Positions 52,094 through 64,000 of a stretch of DNA of 64,000 nucleotides are shown one piece after another. This DNA is from Saitoella complicata NRRL Y-17804 (lineage: Eukaryota > Ascomycota > Saitoellomycetes > Saitoellales > Saitoellaceae): contig NW_017567021.1 in assembly GCF_001661265.1 (NCBI RefSeq), forward strand, positions 1-64,000, written 5' to 3'. The translations under genes and the position numbers were made by a program. How positions within the stretch are numbered: position 1 is the stretch's first letter; the number at the start of each line of letters is the position of its first letter. The notes under the pieces were generated by a model. The model was not told where the DNA came from. It did no database searches and saw nothing but the letters and a program-made list of their open reading frames with translations.

Positions 52094-54787
52094 CTAGAGC
52101 CCATTCTTCGCACGACTCCTCATCCTAAAGAAATCCATCACTCTCCTCGCCGCACCACTACTCCCACTCCTCTGCGCAGAAGCATCCGAGGTGAACTTCT
52201 TGTCCCCCCTCCCTTTCGCCACCTTCGAGTTCGGACTCGGGCTACCAACATTCTGGTTCCCATTCGTCGCCGAATCCTGCAACAAATTGTTCATCATCGC
52301 AGGCTGCGTCACACTCCTCGGGATTGCAGATCCACGAGGGGGAGTACCGGGGTTCCCCTTCGGAGACTCCCCATTCGCAAGCTTCGACATCCCCGAATTC
52401 TGGCTCGAACTCCTCATACCAAACGAAAAGGCCCCAATCGTACGCCTCTTCGTCTGGCTCGCCGGACTAGAGTTACTCGACTTCGCCAGCTTCGGACTCG
52501 CGTTCTTATTAACCGGGCTAGCCCGGGTCTGTACCGGGGTATTAAGCACAGCCGGCTGTGGCAGAACAGTCCCTTGCGCACGTTCTGGTCCAGGCGACGA
52601 AGCAGCTTTAATATGCATACTCTCCATCCTCAACTCCAAACTCGTCGTCGGAACAAGCGGACTCCCAATCGGTTGAGACACCGGCGTCGGCATCGGGCTC
52701 GACCCATTAACTTTCGGACTCGTCGGCGTACTTCCCCACCCAAACCTCCCAAACACCCTCTCAGCCCCAAGCGAAATCGACACCGCACCCTTCTTATGCC
52801 CCTTCGGAATCGTCGGTTTCGTCGGACTCCCGCCCGGGCTGGCCGCGACGGTGGGCAACTTAAAGAACTCCGCCTCGACATGCGCGACACTGGCTCTCGG
52901 CACAGCCGGTGTACGCTGCGTATACGAATTCATCCTGCCATACGCACTTCCCGGTCTCGACTGCCCCGCCCTACTCCCCGGTCGACTCGTCACGCTACCA
53001 TTCGCACTCGAAGTGGTGGCGAGTGCTTGCCCAGCAAACGCCAACGCCTCATCTAACTCATCGAACTCTGTAATCCCAATTCCCATGGGGATCTGCATAC
53101 TCGTGGGCCTAGGCTTCGCCGAAGGGACAGGGAGTCTACTCCCTCCCCTCACACTCCCCGAACTAGCACTATCCGGCCTGGCCTTCGCCGTGGACGCAGA
53201 CTCAGCCGGTGCAATGGAGGCTGGATTCGGCACACTCGTAGCCAACGGACTATGCGTCACCAACCCAGCATCCGTAACACTCCTCACCAACGCTGGCGCA
53301 GAAGGCAACGCCAGATTTGTCTTCCTCGGCGAATGGTGCGAATGTGCCACCGCTCCCTCAGGCTTATCGTACTCGACTTGCACTGTATGCCTCTTTGGCG
53401 CAGGCGGCGGCAACATCTGTCCCTTCGTCTCCTCACTCTCGCTACTTCCCGTCCCAACCCTTCTAGGCACAGCAGGCAACGCGACACTATTATGCCGCGC
53501 AGGCGAAGGAATAAGGAACTTTGTTTGAGGGTTCGCAGCGAGTGCAGACTGCGTATGCGGCACAGGGCCTCCACGATCCGATACACTCCGGTTCATAAAC
53601 GCACTATTCGGCGCAGCAACCTGAAGACTAGATCTCGGATTCAGGACTGGTTCGAGGGTTGCCTTCTGCTTCTCCAACCACTGATGCTCAGCAACCTGTC
53701 GAAGCGTGACCCTTTTCCTCGGATCCGGCACCAAGATCTTTCTCAGGAGATCACGGGCAACAGGGGTGACATACTCAGGGAACGTAAGCGGTGTCGACAC
53801 AATATACCGATAGAGAAGGTTGATGTTATCACCCTCCGGATTCGCCGGGTCATCGTCGAACGGCAGATACCCCGCAAGCATAGCGTACAAGATGACACCA
53901 CAACTCCATACATCGACCTTCCTTCCCGTGTATAGTCCATCACTGACCACGAGTTCAGGCGCCGCATAGCACGGACTTCCACAACTCGTAGCCATCAAAT
54001 CACCCCTTCCCTTAATCCCACATCGGGAGAGTTTGAGTTCATCCTCCTTGTCGTCAGAGACCTCCTCCACATTGAACGTATTCGCGAACCCAAAATCGGT
54101 AATAATGATATTCCGATTCCGATCCAACAACAGATTCTCCAACTTCAAATCACGGTGCACGATACCCTTTGAATGCAGATACCCAACACCCGAGATGAGC
54201 TGTGCGAACAGTCCGCAGGCAACGGCATCTTTGAGGTATCGTTGCTTGAGAATGTAATCGAAGAGTTCGCCACCGGATGCGTATTCGAGGACGATACCGA
54301 TGTATTTGCTTGTCTCGCGGACGTCGTGGAGGGTGACAATGTTAGGATGTCGCTTTACGCGGCTGAGAACATCGATCTCGCGCTGGACCTTGGCGGCACG
54401 AGCGGCTGTGGTCAGAGTATCACGCCTGATGAGTTTAATAGCGACCTATAATCAACACATCAGCACCGTCATAGACCAATACTGGAGGGTTAACCATACC
54501 TGCGCACCCTCAGGTAACCCAACCCTCCTCTCCGTATCAACCCCCTTCCACCACCCCAACTTCACCTTCCCGAACTCACCCTCCCCCAAGGTCTGTCCAA
54601 GCGCATACCCCTCAAACATCGTAGCCTTCCGCCTGCGGTAAGTACTGATATCCTTTGATGAAGATTGCGTTGCTGTATGTGCCGAAGTATTCGGTGAAGA
54701 GGAGGAAATGGTGGGTGTGCTCTGCAACGAACTACTCCTTTGCGGGGGAATGGGCTGGACTGCGTAAGTCATGGTCGAAGTAGCCAT
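52094..54787 (-). CDS. KIN4/FRK1-like Ser/Thr protein kinase
   Basis: Two exons, 54787-54500 and 54445-52094, with a 54-bp intron; 879 residues. The kinase domain covers about residues 55-355: glycine loop [16 protein letters not shown], the catalytic Lys in VAIKLIRR (the first codon after the splice), [23 protein letters not shown], and [20 protein letters not shown]. An insert rich in acidic residues after DFG ([20 protein letters not shown]) is typical of the fungal KIN4 group, which acts in the spindle-position checkpoint in yeast. The C-terminal 500 residues are Ser/Pro-rich and likely disordered, ending [16 protein letters not shown], a short basic motif that may bind membrane. The kinase family is clear; the KIN4 subgroup is a probable assignment. 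Confidence 0.85.
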
Positions 54788-55407
54788 GTGCACGCCCACT
54801 GTGCTGTCAAATAATGCTGCAGTGTGACTGCTGTCTCAATGCTTGTTGTGACGAGGATAACTGGATGTAGGTAGGTAAACGGCAGCCTTAACCCCTGAGA
54901 TATGGAGTGTATGGTATGTGTCAAACTGCAACGAAGAGAGGGACTTTTGGTATAGAGAATGACGGATGCTGAATGGGATTGCCCTACCCTGTCCTCTTCC
55001 GTCTATTTGGATGGGAAGAGGCCTTGTACTGGATGGAATGTATGCTGTATCAGAAGGGCAACGGCGGTGTTTATGAATGCTGGTGGCACCCCTGCGCCTG
55101 TCTCGGAATCGGCGTGCGTCTCCGCAATGGCCCGTGCAGCAACTCTATCTGTGATGAAGAAGGAGGAGAAGGAGAAGGTCAACGAAAAGGAGAGGAGAAT
55201 GACAATAGAGAAACGAGTTGATATCTATGATGAAGCAGAAAATCCCAAATCCGCAAACACCCACTATTGTACAGACTGAAATGCAGACAATAACTCCAAC
55301 AAACCAAGAAAGCAACATAACGAAACAACATCATCCACAGCTGTAGCAACCTACTCCTACTCTTTTCAATCATTCATTCATTCCATCAAACAGAACACGA
55401 AAACATT
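54788..55407. other. intergenic, no gene seen
   Basis: Promoter of the kinase and 3' side of NOT1; short low-quality frames only. Confidence 0.55.
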
Positions 55408-58400
55408 TTAGACCGCCTCGGGTTGCCCAATAACCCCCGGCGCAAACTGTCCAGGAGGCCCAGCAGTAGGCGCATTGATATGAGAATACAGCGAATTGAA
55501 CAACCGCTCAACCTCAGGCGCACTCTTGATAAACGGCAAAGCCCAGAAGTTGTAATGCGTATTCTTCAACAACTCCGTAAACGTAATCAACAACCCCCAG
55601 GGGTGTGGACGGTTGCAGATCAACCTCTCCAAAAGGATACGCGTTATCTGCTCTTTGCTCGAAACATCATCGTTCGCGTTGCTGAAGAGGGAAAGGAGGA
55701 CGCAGCTGTAGTAGTGAGTGTGGCTGCTGGGGAATCTCAACTGGTTCGCAATGGCACCGAGGAAGTAGTACCGACCCTCGGGGTTAAGTTCGTCAAAGAG
55801 CGTAGTCAAAAGCGCCATATGCGCAGACTTGGGCTGGAACGAAGGAGGTCCACCGTTCGACTTGGCATTCGCCTCCTTAATCGCGTCAATACCGACGTAC
55901 AACACAATAGCCCCAAGCAAGAACCGATCAACCTTGACATGCTCAGGGAAGTGAGAGTCGACGTCCATCGCATGAGGAGCTGCAAGAACCCTCGTCAACA
56001 GCAACTTCGGGAAATCCGAAGTCTGCTTCGCCTGATGGTTGGCAAGGTACGCATCCAAGCTAGGCTTGACTCCAGACTCCTCAATAATCTGAAGATAATC
56101 ATCAGAGATATCAGGGCTCTCCCTAATCTCCGGCAAACGGTCGACCTTCAACCCTTGCGTAAAAGGATCAGGCAACCTCATGTTCCTAGGGAACGCACTC
56201 AAGATCAAGTTCCTCAACTGCGTGCTGTTGGAGGCAATCGCATTCCCGAGCGCGAAATGGTACTCACACAAAAACTCAGGGAAATCGTGCAAGATAACTA
56301 ACAAGCACCTCAGCAGACCCTTATAGAGATGACGGACCGAATCCTTGATCTCCGCATCCTTAAGGTGAGGAGCCAAGAACTCAAGCTGGCAAACAAGCAA
56401 ACGGCTATACGGCTGCCATCCCTTCTTGTCCTCGAACAAGAGCATCTTCGGCAAGAAAAGCCTGTGCGAAAGCAACGACATCCATCCGAACGCAAATCCT
56501 GGGAAACACTTGGGCTGGATGACAATGAACGCATCACAGAGCGCAGTGTAAAGCTGAATCTGGATATCCTCAAGCGCATGCTCATACGTCTGAATCTCAC
56601 TCAAGATCGTCGAGAACAACCTAAAGAAAGGCTTCTGGTTGAATGCCTCACCAAAGATCTCGTGCGTATGAGCGAATATCATGTTGATAACAGCCAAGAC
56701 CTTCGCGAAATAGGTCTGCTTGGTAGGCGCCTCACCCCTAACCTGGTCAACCTCAGCATTGTAACGCACGAGAATAACAATCAACTTGGCAAGCGCATCG
56801 ATAGGGACGTAGCTGTTGATAGTAACAGTACCCTGCGCAGCCTGCTTCAAGTAATTCTCAACACTCAAATCCAACGCAACACGGAAGAAAAGAGCATGGA
56901 GTTGGTCATCCTCGAGGATACCCTGCTGCTGAAGCTGATAGATGAAAGCAAGGTAAACCTTGTCGTTCGAAGCCGGATGCTGGCAGATCCTGATCCACTC
57001 GGCGAAGATGAAAGCGAGCTGCTCCTTGTTCGCACGCTCATCCGTCATGTTCTTCTCGACGAGCTCATTGGCTTCGTCGACACCCTGCTGAAGGGCACGA
57101 AGAAGCTCGACAGGCGCTGACCATGACTCCTTGTCCTCAGCGACCATCTTTTCGAATGCATCGATACTCTTAGGGAAATCCATGCGAGATGCAACAGGGA
57201 CCGGTCCCATAGTCGCCTCGAAAATAATAGCTGCGGTGTAATCAATAGCAGCGGCATCTCTCTCCTCGAGCAGCGTAACCAACTGACCATCGTACTCAAG
57301 CGGGTTGATGAGGGCAGCGCGGATAAGGGTGGTAGTAACCGGCACAACATACTTGCGCTCATCGTCGACCTGAAGCAACCAAGCCGCAACATCCTTCGCA
57401 GTCTTCTCAGACAATTCGCACAGGCGGTCCAACAAGGTAACAAAGGTCTCGCGAGCAAGCAAAGAATCCGCGTTCGCATAAAGCACAGCGCAAGTCTTCT
57501 GAGCACACACCAAAACTGCGTCCTCTCTAGACAAAGTCTGACTGGCGATGATCGGAATTTGACGCAAGTAGTTGCGGATGTCGTGCTCCGGGGGAACGTT
57601 GACAAGCGGAACATCCTTTGGTGAATCCTGGATTACTCTCTCCAGCTCCGCAATACCGCCAAGAAGCTTCTCCAAGGCCTGGGATGCCGCAGCAGTGAGG
57701 GTAGGAGGGATGATTGCCGGCATTTTGGTAGGCGCTTCCGGAGCCTCACGAGCGGGTTGAGGGGCTGCTGGTGGAACAGGCGTGGCGGCAGTGAAGGATG
57801 GCGTGACACCAGGCTCGCCCAAGTTGCGAGCAGGAGCAGCGCCCTCACGACCTTCGTAGCCCTGCGGAACAGCACCAGCCTGGCTAGCAGTGCGGGGAAC
57901 ACGGTTGAACTCGTCGTAAACGGCAAGCTGCTGAGGCGTCAATCCAGATGACTTCAAGCGCAAAGGATCAGGCAAGCTGACGGCGTAGCGAGAAGCCGAA
58001 GGATCGAAGTATGGCTGTCCAGGACGCTCCTGGCGGTGCTGAGCACGAGCAAGGTAAGCAGGAGCAAGACCCTCATCAATCTCTGGAACAGCCTTGTCCA
58101 TGGCGGCCTTCTCGATGATAGAACAAGCAAGGTCAAGGTTGTCAGATACAGTCACCATGATGGCGTGCTCAGGAAGGTTGCTCTCGTTAACGCCGTTTTG
58201 CATGAGATAATTGCGGATGTGGTTAGTCATGCTGATACGCAAAGGCTCCTTGCAAGTAACAAGAGCCAAGCTTCCAGCAAGGTTCTGAACCATGATCCTA
58301 GCAGCTTTACGCATGGAATCAGCGTTGCCCTCGACGGCAAAGTCCTTGGTAATAAGCTCGCGAGTAGAGATACCCGCGATGGTAACCGATCGCTCGACCA

Positions 58401-61400
58401 CAGGAGCAATGATCTCGCGGATGGCTTTGTCAATGGCTAGCTGCAACACACGCTTCAATCCCGGCTGATGTATCATGAATGATACATTGGGGTTGATGAC
58501 GATGTGCTGAGCCAAGCTGGGCATGATCGCATCGACGTTGCTCATCGCTGGAGATTCGACGCCGTTACCAATGCCCGCAATATCGCCAGCAACATCGGCA
58601 ACACCAGCCGCCTGCAAGCGCTGAATCTGCTGCAATTGCTGTTGACGTTGCTCAAGCTGCTGTTGCTGCAACAACACTTCATCCTCGTCGGTTCTCTTGG
58701 GTCTGTTGTCCAGCAAGTCACTAGGTTCAAGCTTCTTGATGTCCAAGCCGACGTGGATGCATAAACTCTCAAACCTGTAATCCAAAGCCTTCCGCACCTC
58801 CTTGTCGGAGGTCTTTTCCGTCACGATATAACGGATATACAACTCCTTCAGCAACTTGAAGATAGCCATGGTCCATGCGTTCGGTGGCTTGAAGATACGA
58901 GATCTGCTCACCTGTGTCAAGACATTGGCGGTGTAGTGAACGGCCAAAGCAAGACGACCGGAATCATGACCCTCTAGCAGGAGATCTTTGAAGGAAACAT
59001 TCTTGTGCTTGATTGGCTTGTCCCTAGCAAGGGTCATCTCACCGAGCCAAGAAGCGAGATGAAGCAGACGATCACGAGCGGGTCCCTTCTCCATCGACTC
59101 CTCCGAGTTCAACAAGCGGAGAGAAGCCTCCAAGGTTTCGTGCATTGTGTGTCGTAGTAGGACACGGTTCCCAAATGTTTCTAACAAACGGACGTACAAT
59201 TCATGATAGTTGGGCTCAATGGCAGCACGCTCCAACACGAGGTACTTAGCGAACCACTGGAAGTGTTTCTCAGGCAAGCAGTCCCGCAGCTCGTTGACCT
59301 TCTGCTCCAAGTTCGCAGAAGAAACGTTGTTGACTGCAAAGAGGACCTTGTCCTGAACTTGCTCGCCAGGGTCTTCGAAGGCGACCATCTGGATCCCGAA
59401 GCCCTCAGACCTGATAGAAGAGAATGGCGGCTTCGTGGGAGAAGGCATACTTCTGCGCATGGCCTCGTCAGCATCGACGCGGATCTGCGCCATAAGCTCA
59501 GGCTGCGCTCTTTCCAAGGCCGGTAAGCCGAACAAGTGCTGACAATACTGCGGCCACTCGTGAACTCTACCCTGAAACTGCATCAACGCCTGCACACCGA
59601 ATTTGAACATGTTGCTGGGGGCAGCACCTTCAGGCTGGTTCTCTCCTTCCTTGAGCGATTCCAGAACATATCGAAGAGCAATGCCCAACGGGATGTGAGA
59701 AACCAAGCCAAAGTGAATCAAACTACCGAAGAGTACAGCGGTGATAGCAAGAGCATTTGCAGGGTAGTCCGCAAAGAACCGATACTCGTCAAACAAAGAG
59801 TGCAACATACAGGCGAACACGTCCTGATCACGAGGCTCGTCACTCTCCTTGAGACGCTGCAACATGACGATGACATCGCTAATTGGCAATCGTTCCTCAT
59901 ACATGCGCTGATAGTATGTTTCGACCTCCTTCTCAACATCTCTGGCGAACGTGTTGCCATGGTCAGCCTCATTGGCAAGAATACCGGCATCGTGGCCCTG
60001 ACCAATATTCATCAACCTGGGGTAAACCTGCAAGCAACTGCTCTGTACGGTGCGGAAAATTTCAGCATTCGCCGAGTTCATGGGGTTGTTCATCAAAACT
60101 CTCAAAAACACGGCGACGGTCTCGACACGGAGGTTGACAGTGGTGGGCATAGCAGGTTCAACGCCAGGCTCACCCTGAGCCGCCAATTGCGCAGCCTGCT
60201 GAAGAGCAATCTCGGCAGCTGCCTTACCATTCAAGAACTCCAGGCAAACTCTGACGAAATCATCCGAAAGCTCCGCAATGCGGTCTGTCAGCCATTTCTC
60301 GAGGTTCAAATAGTCCATGCGTCCACCGAGAGCAGCCAAATCAATAGCAAATGTCCAAGCCTCACGGCTTTCGTCATTTCTGCCCTGAGCCATCAGGTTA
60401 CCCAAGAAGTCCTCCACGGCGCGCCCATCCTGCACTACATCCAAGATTCGAGGAACGTTCATCTTGTTCTTACGCCAATACTCCCAGAGGTACTTCTCCA
60501 CGATGGACTTGTTGACCTGCCACAACCTAGCAAAGACAAGTTGATGACTTGGGTGCCCAATGAAGAACGCACTAAAGCCTCTCTCTACCAACTGCTGATG
60601 ACCCTCAGACCACGGCTGAGGCCCTTGAGCAGCACCCAAGAAAACCAATTCCGGAGTCAACTTGGCTGCTTTGTCAAGGAGCATCCTAGCGTCATCGGAG
60701 ACATCGTTGCAGGCGTCTCCGGAAGAAGTGACGAGCCTAAGTGCAGTGAGAACGAGGTCGAGAACGTTCCAAGTCTGATTCTCCAGCAATGCAGCCAGAG
60801 CTTGGACACCTGAAGCCGTATGAGCGACATCCTGCGCGGTGAGCACTTTCCTGACACGTGGAACAGACAGAACGTCCCACTTGTCCTGAGGACAGGCGAT
60901 AATGGCCCTGAGAATACTGATTTGGGCAAGGGGGAAATCCCAGTCCTTCCATAATTCATCAATGGGGAATTCGCCGTTCTCCGAAATAACAGTGAGAACT
61001 TCGACAAGAACGAGCAAACCGGTGAAATCAGAAACGCGGGTCGCCTCATGGTCGAGACTCTTCAAAATAGCCCGAGCATCAGCGCGAACTTCCCAGCCTC
61101 CAGGCCCGATAACACTGGCCATGATCTCCCCGTTCCATCCAGTAGTTCCAATCATATACTGCAAGCATTCGCTCAGAGCATCCGGAGTAAGAAGGCGCTG
61201 GGCGCTGCTCTTGTCGGTAACTGCCTTCCTCGCGAACACGGTCAAAACGGCTTCTCTGCTGGTCGTGGCCTCAGGCCCAATCTCGGCAAAAATCTCAGCA
61301 AGAGAACGAGTGGCATCAGCGGTAATAGCACGACGCTGTTCGACGGGAGTGATGACTGCTGCAACGGGGGCAGGCATTTGACGTCCGTAGCGCGCACGAA

Positions 61401-62240
61401 CCGCTTGAGTGACATTTTCAGCCCTGGTCTCATTGCGATTGAGCCATTCGAGATAGGCGGACACGAATGTAGCAAGCTTCTCCGGAGTGAGCTCATCCTT
61501 TCTCTTAGACGGATCCCTCAAAAGCATCATTAGCTCCTCGTGGCTCTCATTCAAAATCTCGGCAGCCTTCTCGAAAAGTTCCTTCGTTATACTCCTCGGC
61601 AAAATGAACTGCAAGCAAAGAATGACGGTGCCCAATACGTCAAAACCAAAGTGTCGCAAGAATCCTCGAAGATCAAAATCTCTCCACACTGGGTCAGAGT
61701 TTCCTTCCACATGGATCGCATCGTGAAGTCTGCAGGAGCGGATTTGTTCGACCTTGGCTAGGTTGGAAAGCTCTTCCTTGAGGAGACGGTATGTGGCAGG
61801 GTTGGGAGGTGACGATTGCTGAGTTGTAGGGAGGTGAGGAAAAATCTGAGCTGCGTTGGACTGAATGAGTCTGCGAAGGAGGTGACTGTACACTTCAGGT
61901 CCGTTCTGCTCGGAAAGCTATGCATACATGTTAGTTATTTTTGGCCCAAGCATACCTTCGCTAGATGTCTTGGCTGCCGCGTATGCCGTAAAGTCAAACT
62001 GACTTGGCTGCGCAGCCTGGCTCGAAGACGCTCCTCGGATCAACATACCTGTCGCAATTGATTGACAGTCAAATCCCATTTGTCCTCCGTAAGCGTGCTG
62101 AGTAGGAAGAACACCTGCGCCCTGACAATGTTCAACAAGCTTGTGCCCTTCGCAGTTGCCGGTGCAACGGCCGGAATTCCATTGCCGCCCGAATCATTGA
62201 CTGCGGGAGAAGAGCGTCGCGATGGATTCTGCTGGCTCAT
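55408..62240 (-). CDS. NOT1: CCR4-NOT complex scaffold subunit NOT1
   Basis: Two exons, 62240-62049 and 61917-55408, with a 131-bp intron; about 2233 residues, normal for NOT1. It is the scaffold of the CCR4-NOT deadenylase. The N-terminal exon gives MSQQNPSRRSSPAVNDSGGN, then FFLLSTLTEDKWDLTVNQLR. The HEAT-repeat N-terminal half, the MIF4G-like CAF1-binding region (about residues 850-1090), the CAF40-binding DUF3819 region (about 1200-1360: LAQHIVINPNVSFMIHQPGL) and the C-terminal Not1 superfamily domain (SRLLVCQLEFLAPHLKDAEI; LILSAFPRNMRLPDPFTQGL; LFDELNPEGRYYFLGAIANQ) are all recognisable in order. The intron is longer than most here, and its frame is partly open, so the N-terminal splice is the least certain part. 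Confidence 0.95.
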
Positions 62241-62692
62241 TCTTCAACAGCAACGACCACGTGTAAAAAGTTCCGAAACCGTAAGGTTCCGTCGAGGTTG
62301 TTGTGATGCAGAACACACGGAGTCGCAAGAAACGCAATTGACGTTGGATTGAATGTGCGAAACCGGTAATCTGCCCTTAGCAATCCGATATTCTCGGTGA
62401 ATTGGTCTGTCCTGGGCCCGGTGAATGTTCGTCGTTAACAGGTGACCTTTGCTATGCGATCCTCGACGCTCGTCCGTCGACGTGTGTAGCGCGGAGCCTT
62501 CAGCTGCACTAAGAAATGAAGATACTAGCGGACTCCTCAGTACTCTTCGAATATTTTCTTCAAGTACTTATGAAAACTATCATTTGCTTTTTATGGGGGT
62601 TAATGCATATGGAATTGTATGTGTCAACGTTACCGTTGTGGGAACCTGTTCTCGGACTGCATGCCTTCCGCGGATCCGAATCACTGCCAGCA
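62241..62692. other. intergenic between divergent genes
   Basis: Shared 5' region of NOT1 (minus) and the Arg/Ser-rich gene (plus). The plus frame is open back to about 62516 but carries no conserved sequence. Confidence 0.5.
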
Positions 62693-63628
62693 ATGACTGG
62701 AACGCCAAGATTACCCAATTCACGATCGGATTCGAAGTTGAGAAGTACCCGGAATCGAAGTCGGCCAAGACATAGATCACGGTCTCTTTCTGACTCCAAG
62801 CGTCACCGGTCTAGTAGGACATCCCAACATCATTCACAGCATCACAGAGATCACAGTCCTCATGGCCATCATCGTCGGCATCGATCTCGCTCACGTTCTC
62901 CATCATTGCCCTTTTCTACTTGTCATATTTCGTGTTCCAGGAATTTCACTACCCATGATATAGTATTTCGACTCTGGTTACATGAACACCGCAACGTCAA
63001 CGCGGATGCACTCTCACCCTCAGATGCAGAGGATTACTTCAGGAGCTTTGCAAGGAGATGGAATGGGCGAAGACTATCCTCCAGATGGTATGATCCAGCC
63101 TTGAACAAAATCAGCCCCGATCCTCTTACACAACAAAGTGTCACGGCGTTGTCCCAACCATCACACCTCCGCCCTCTCCGTCCCGGACCAACACTGCCAA
63201 GTACAGCAAATCTCGATGAGATACGGGACGGTCGTCTTCAGCACGCAACATCAACCTCTCGTGCCAGTAAACGAGCAGCAAGCGAACTTCACGCCGCGCA
63301 TCTTGACGAACTCGCTCCACGGCCTGAACCCGGCTCGAAATCTGCTCAACTAGAGAAGAAACGCGAGAAGGCATTCTCCAATCGGCAGTTTGCCGCGGCT
63401 CGCGAAAGTGGAGGGATGGCTGAAGTGTCAGACGCTGTTCTTGGACTGGACGATGGAAATGCAGAGCTTGCCGCTTTGAAGCGGCGACAGGCTATGCGAG
63501 ATGAGAGGAGTAAGGAGAGACAAAGAGAGAGAGATGCAGAAGTCGAGGAGAAGATAAGGAAGGCAAAGACCAAGGAGGATGAGGTTATGAAGGGGTTGAT
63601 GGCTATGGCGAAGGAGAGATTTGGGTGA
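62693..63628 (+). CDS. Arg/Ser-rich SCI1/HEL117-like nuclear protein
   Basis: About 311 residues from ATG 62693 (MTGTPRLPNSRSDSKLRS). The N-terminal 80 residues are an Arg/Ser/His-rich tract (RSRPRHRSRSLSDSKRHRSS; HGHHRRHRSRSRSPS) of splicing-factor type. The following segment (VFRLWLHEHRNVNADALSPS; AEDYFRSFARRWNGRRLSSR) resembles the short domain of plant SCI1 and fungal HEL117-like proteins. The C-terminus is a long charged coiled coil (LKRRQAMRDERSKERQRERD; KAKTKEDEVMKGLMAMAKER). A nuclear role linked to RNA processing is inferred. The join between the Arg/Ser tract and the domain may contain a short unrecognised intron near 62900, since the usual DYFLK-type residues are missing. Confidence 0.6.
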   Translation: MTGTPRLPNSRSDSKLRSTRNRSRPRHRSRSLSDSKRHRSSRTSQHHSQHHRDHSPHGHHRRHRSRSRSPSLPFSTCHISCSRNFTTHDIVFRLWLHEHRNVNADALSPSDAEDYFRSFARRWNGRRLSSRWYDPALNKISPDPLTQQSVTALSQPSHLRPLRPGPTLPSTANLDEIRDGRLQHATSTSRASKRAASELHAAHLDELAPRPEPGSKSAQLEKKREKAFSNRQFAAARESGGMAEVSDAVLGLDDGNAELAALKRRQAMRDERSKERQRERDAEVEEKIRKAKTKEDEVMKGLMAMAKERFG

Positions 63629-64000
63629 ACCTTGACGAGGAGACATGGATAACGTACTGTGGTCCTTCGCAGTCATGCCGATCAAGATCAAGATGATTAT
63701 TTCTCTACCCCTCAAGAACCTTTCAAACTATGACGTTACATTCAAGTCTCCCATAGACTGTTGTTTCGTCGTGCGTGCTGCCGAGATTTTCCCACGGTCC
63801 GCCCCGTCCCAGACAGTACTGGATGCCGTTTTTAGTGACGGATTCGAACCCATTGAGACGTATGGATAGATTGCGGGTACGACAAACGTGGTATATACAG
63901 AAGGGTTAAACTCGTATTGAGTTCTGTGAACCTGTCATCTCACTTGTTATAATAAAAATTGGCTATCGGTATCGTTGATCAGTTTGTCTTCTGAAATAAT
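63629..64000. other. intergenic, runs to window edge
   Basis: No supported gene or RNA. A GGTTCGAATCC sequence on the minus strand near 63845 looks like a tRNA B box, but no cloverleaf can be drawn around it. Confidence 0.5.

Noticed and set aside
63835-63870. tRNA-like B box (GGTTCGAATCC) on the minus strand
   Set aside because: The T-stem does not pair and no A box or acceptor stem lies at the right distance.

Overview
The window starts at a chromosome end. Bases 1-128 are an uninterrupted (AACCCT)n telomere, and the rest is gene-dense sequence of a filamentous ascomycete (Pezizomycotina; class not settled). The evidence is the TTAGGG telomere, short GT-AG introns of about 45-60 bp with CTAAC-type branch points, fungal-only families (Zn2Cys6 regulators, MFS permeases, microbial opsin, GDS1-like winged helix) and strongly biased codon use in the highly expressed metabolic genes.

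Subtelomere, 0-6.6 kb: three putative Golgi-type glycosyltransferases, each with an N-terminal membrane anchor, and a Zn2Cys6 regulator. The first runs straight into the telomere, which supplies its stop codon. The second carries a frameshift. The third (GT25) and the regulator look intact. From 6.6 to 13.8 kb there are no convincing genes. This stretch holds a cluster of degenerate inverted-repeat motifs (7.4-10.1 kb), a 21-bp tandem duplication and one unrecognised reading frame.

Transition, 13.8-19.5 kb: an intact acyl-CoA synthetase with a peroxisomal-type C-terminus, then a broken secreted alpha/beta-hydrolase and a broken MFS permease.

Metabolic block, 19.5-32.8 kb, all on the minus strand: hexose transporter, galactokinase, a Zn2Cys6 regulator with a 13-nt microexon, acetolactate synthase (ILV2), the thiamine-pyrimidine synthase THI5/NMT1 and ETF-ubiquinone oxidoreductase. 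The transporter and galactokinase could act together in galactose use. The rest are housekeeping steps in branched-chain amino acid, thiamine and fatty-acid or amino-acid oxidation pathways.

Core genes, 33-64 kb: a GDS1-like winged-helix protein, NDC80, a proton-pump-type opsin divergent from seipin, PEX14, an FGD-type DH-PH-FYVE Rho exchange factor, an unknown three-exon gene, acylphosphatase, an amidohydrolase pseudogene, a Ser-rich hypothetical, an RWDD2/Prp3-C-like small protein, a large unknown protein, a KIN4-like kinase, the CCR4-NOT scaffold NOT1 and an Arg/Ser-rich SCI1/HEL117-like protein. Damage concentrates in accessory genes near the telomere, but the amidohydrolase at 46-47 kb shows loss inside the core block too. 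No rRNA, tRNA, CRISPR array or intact mobile element was recognised.
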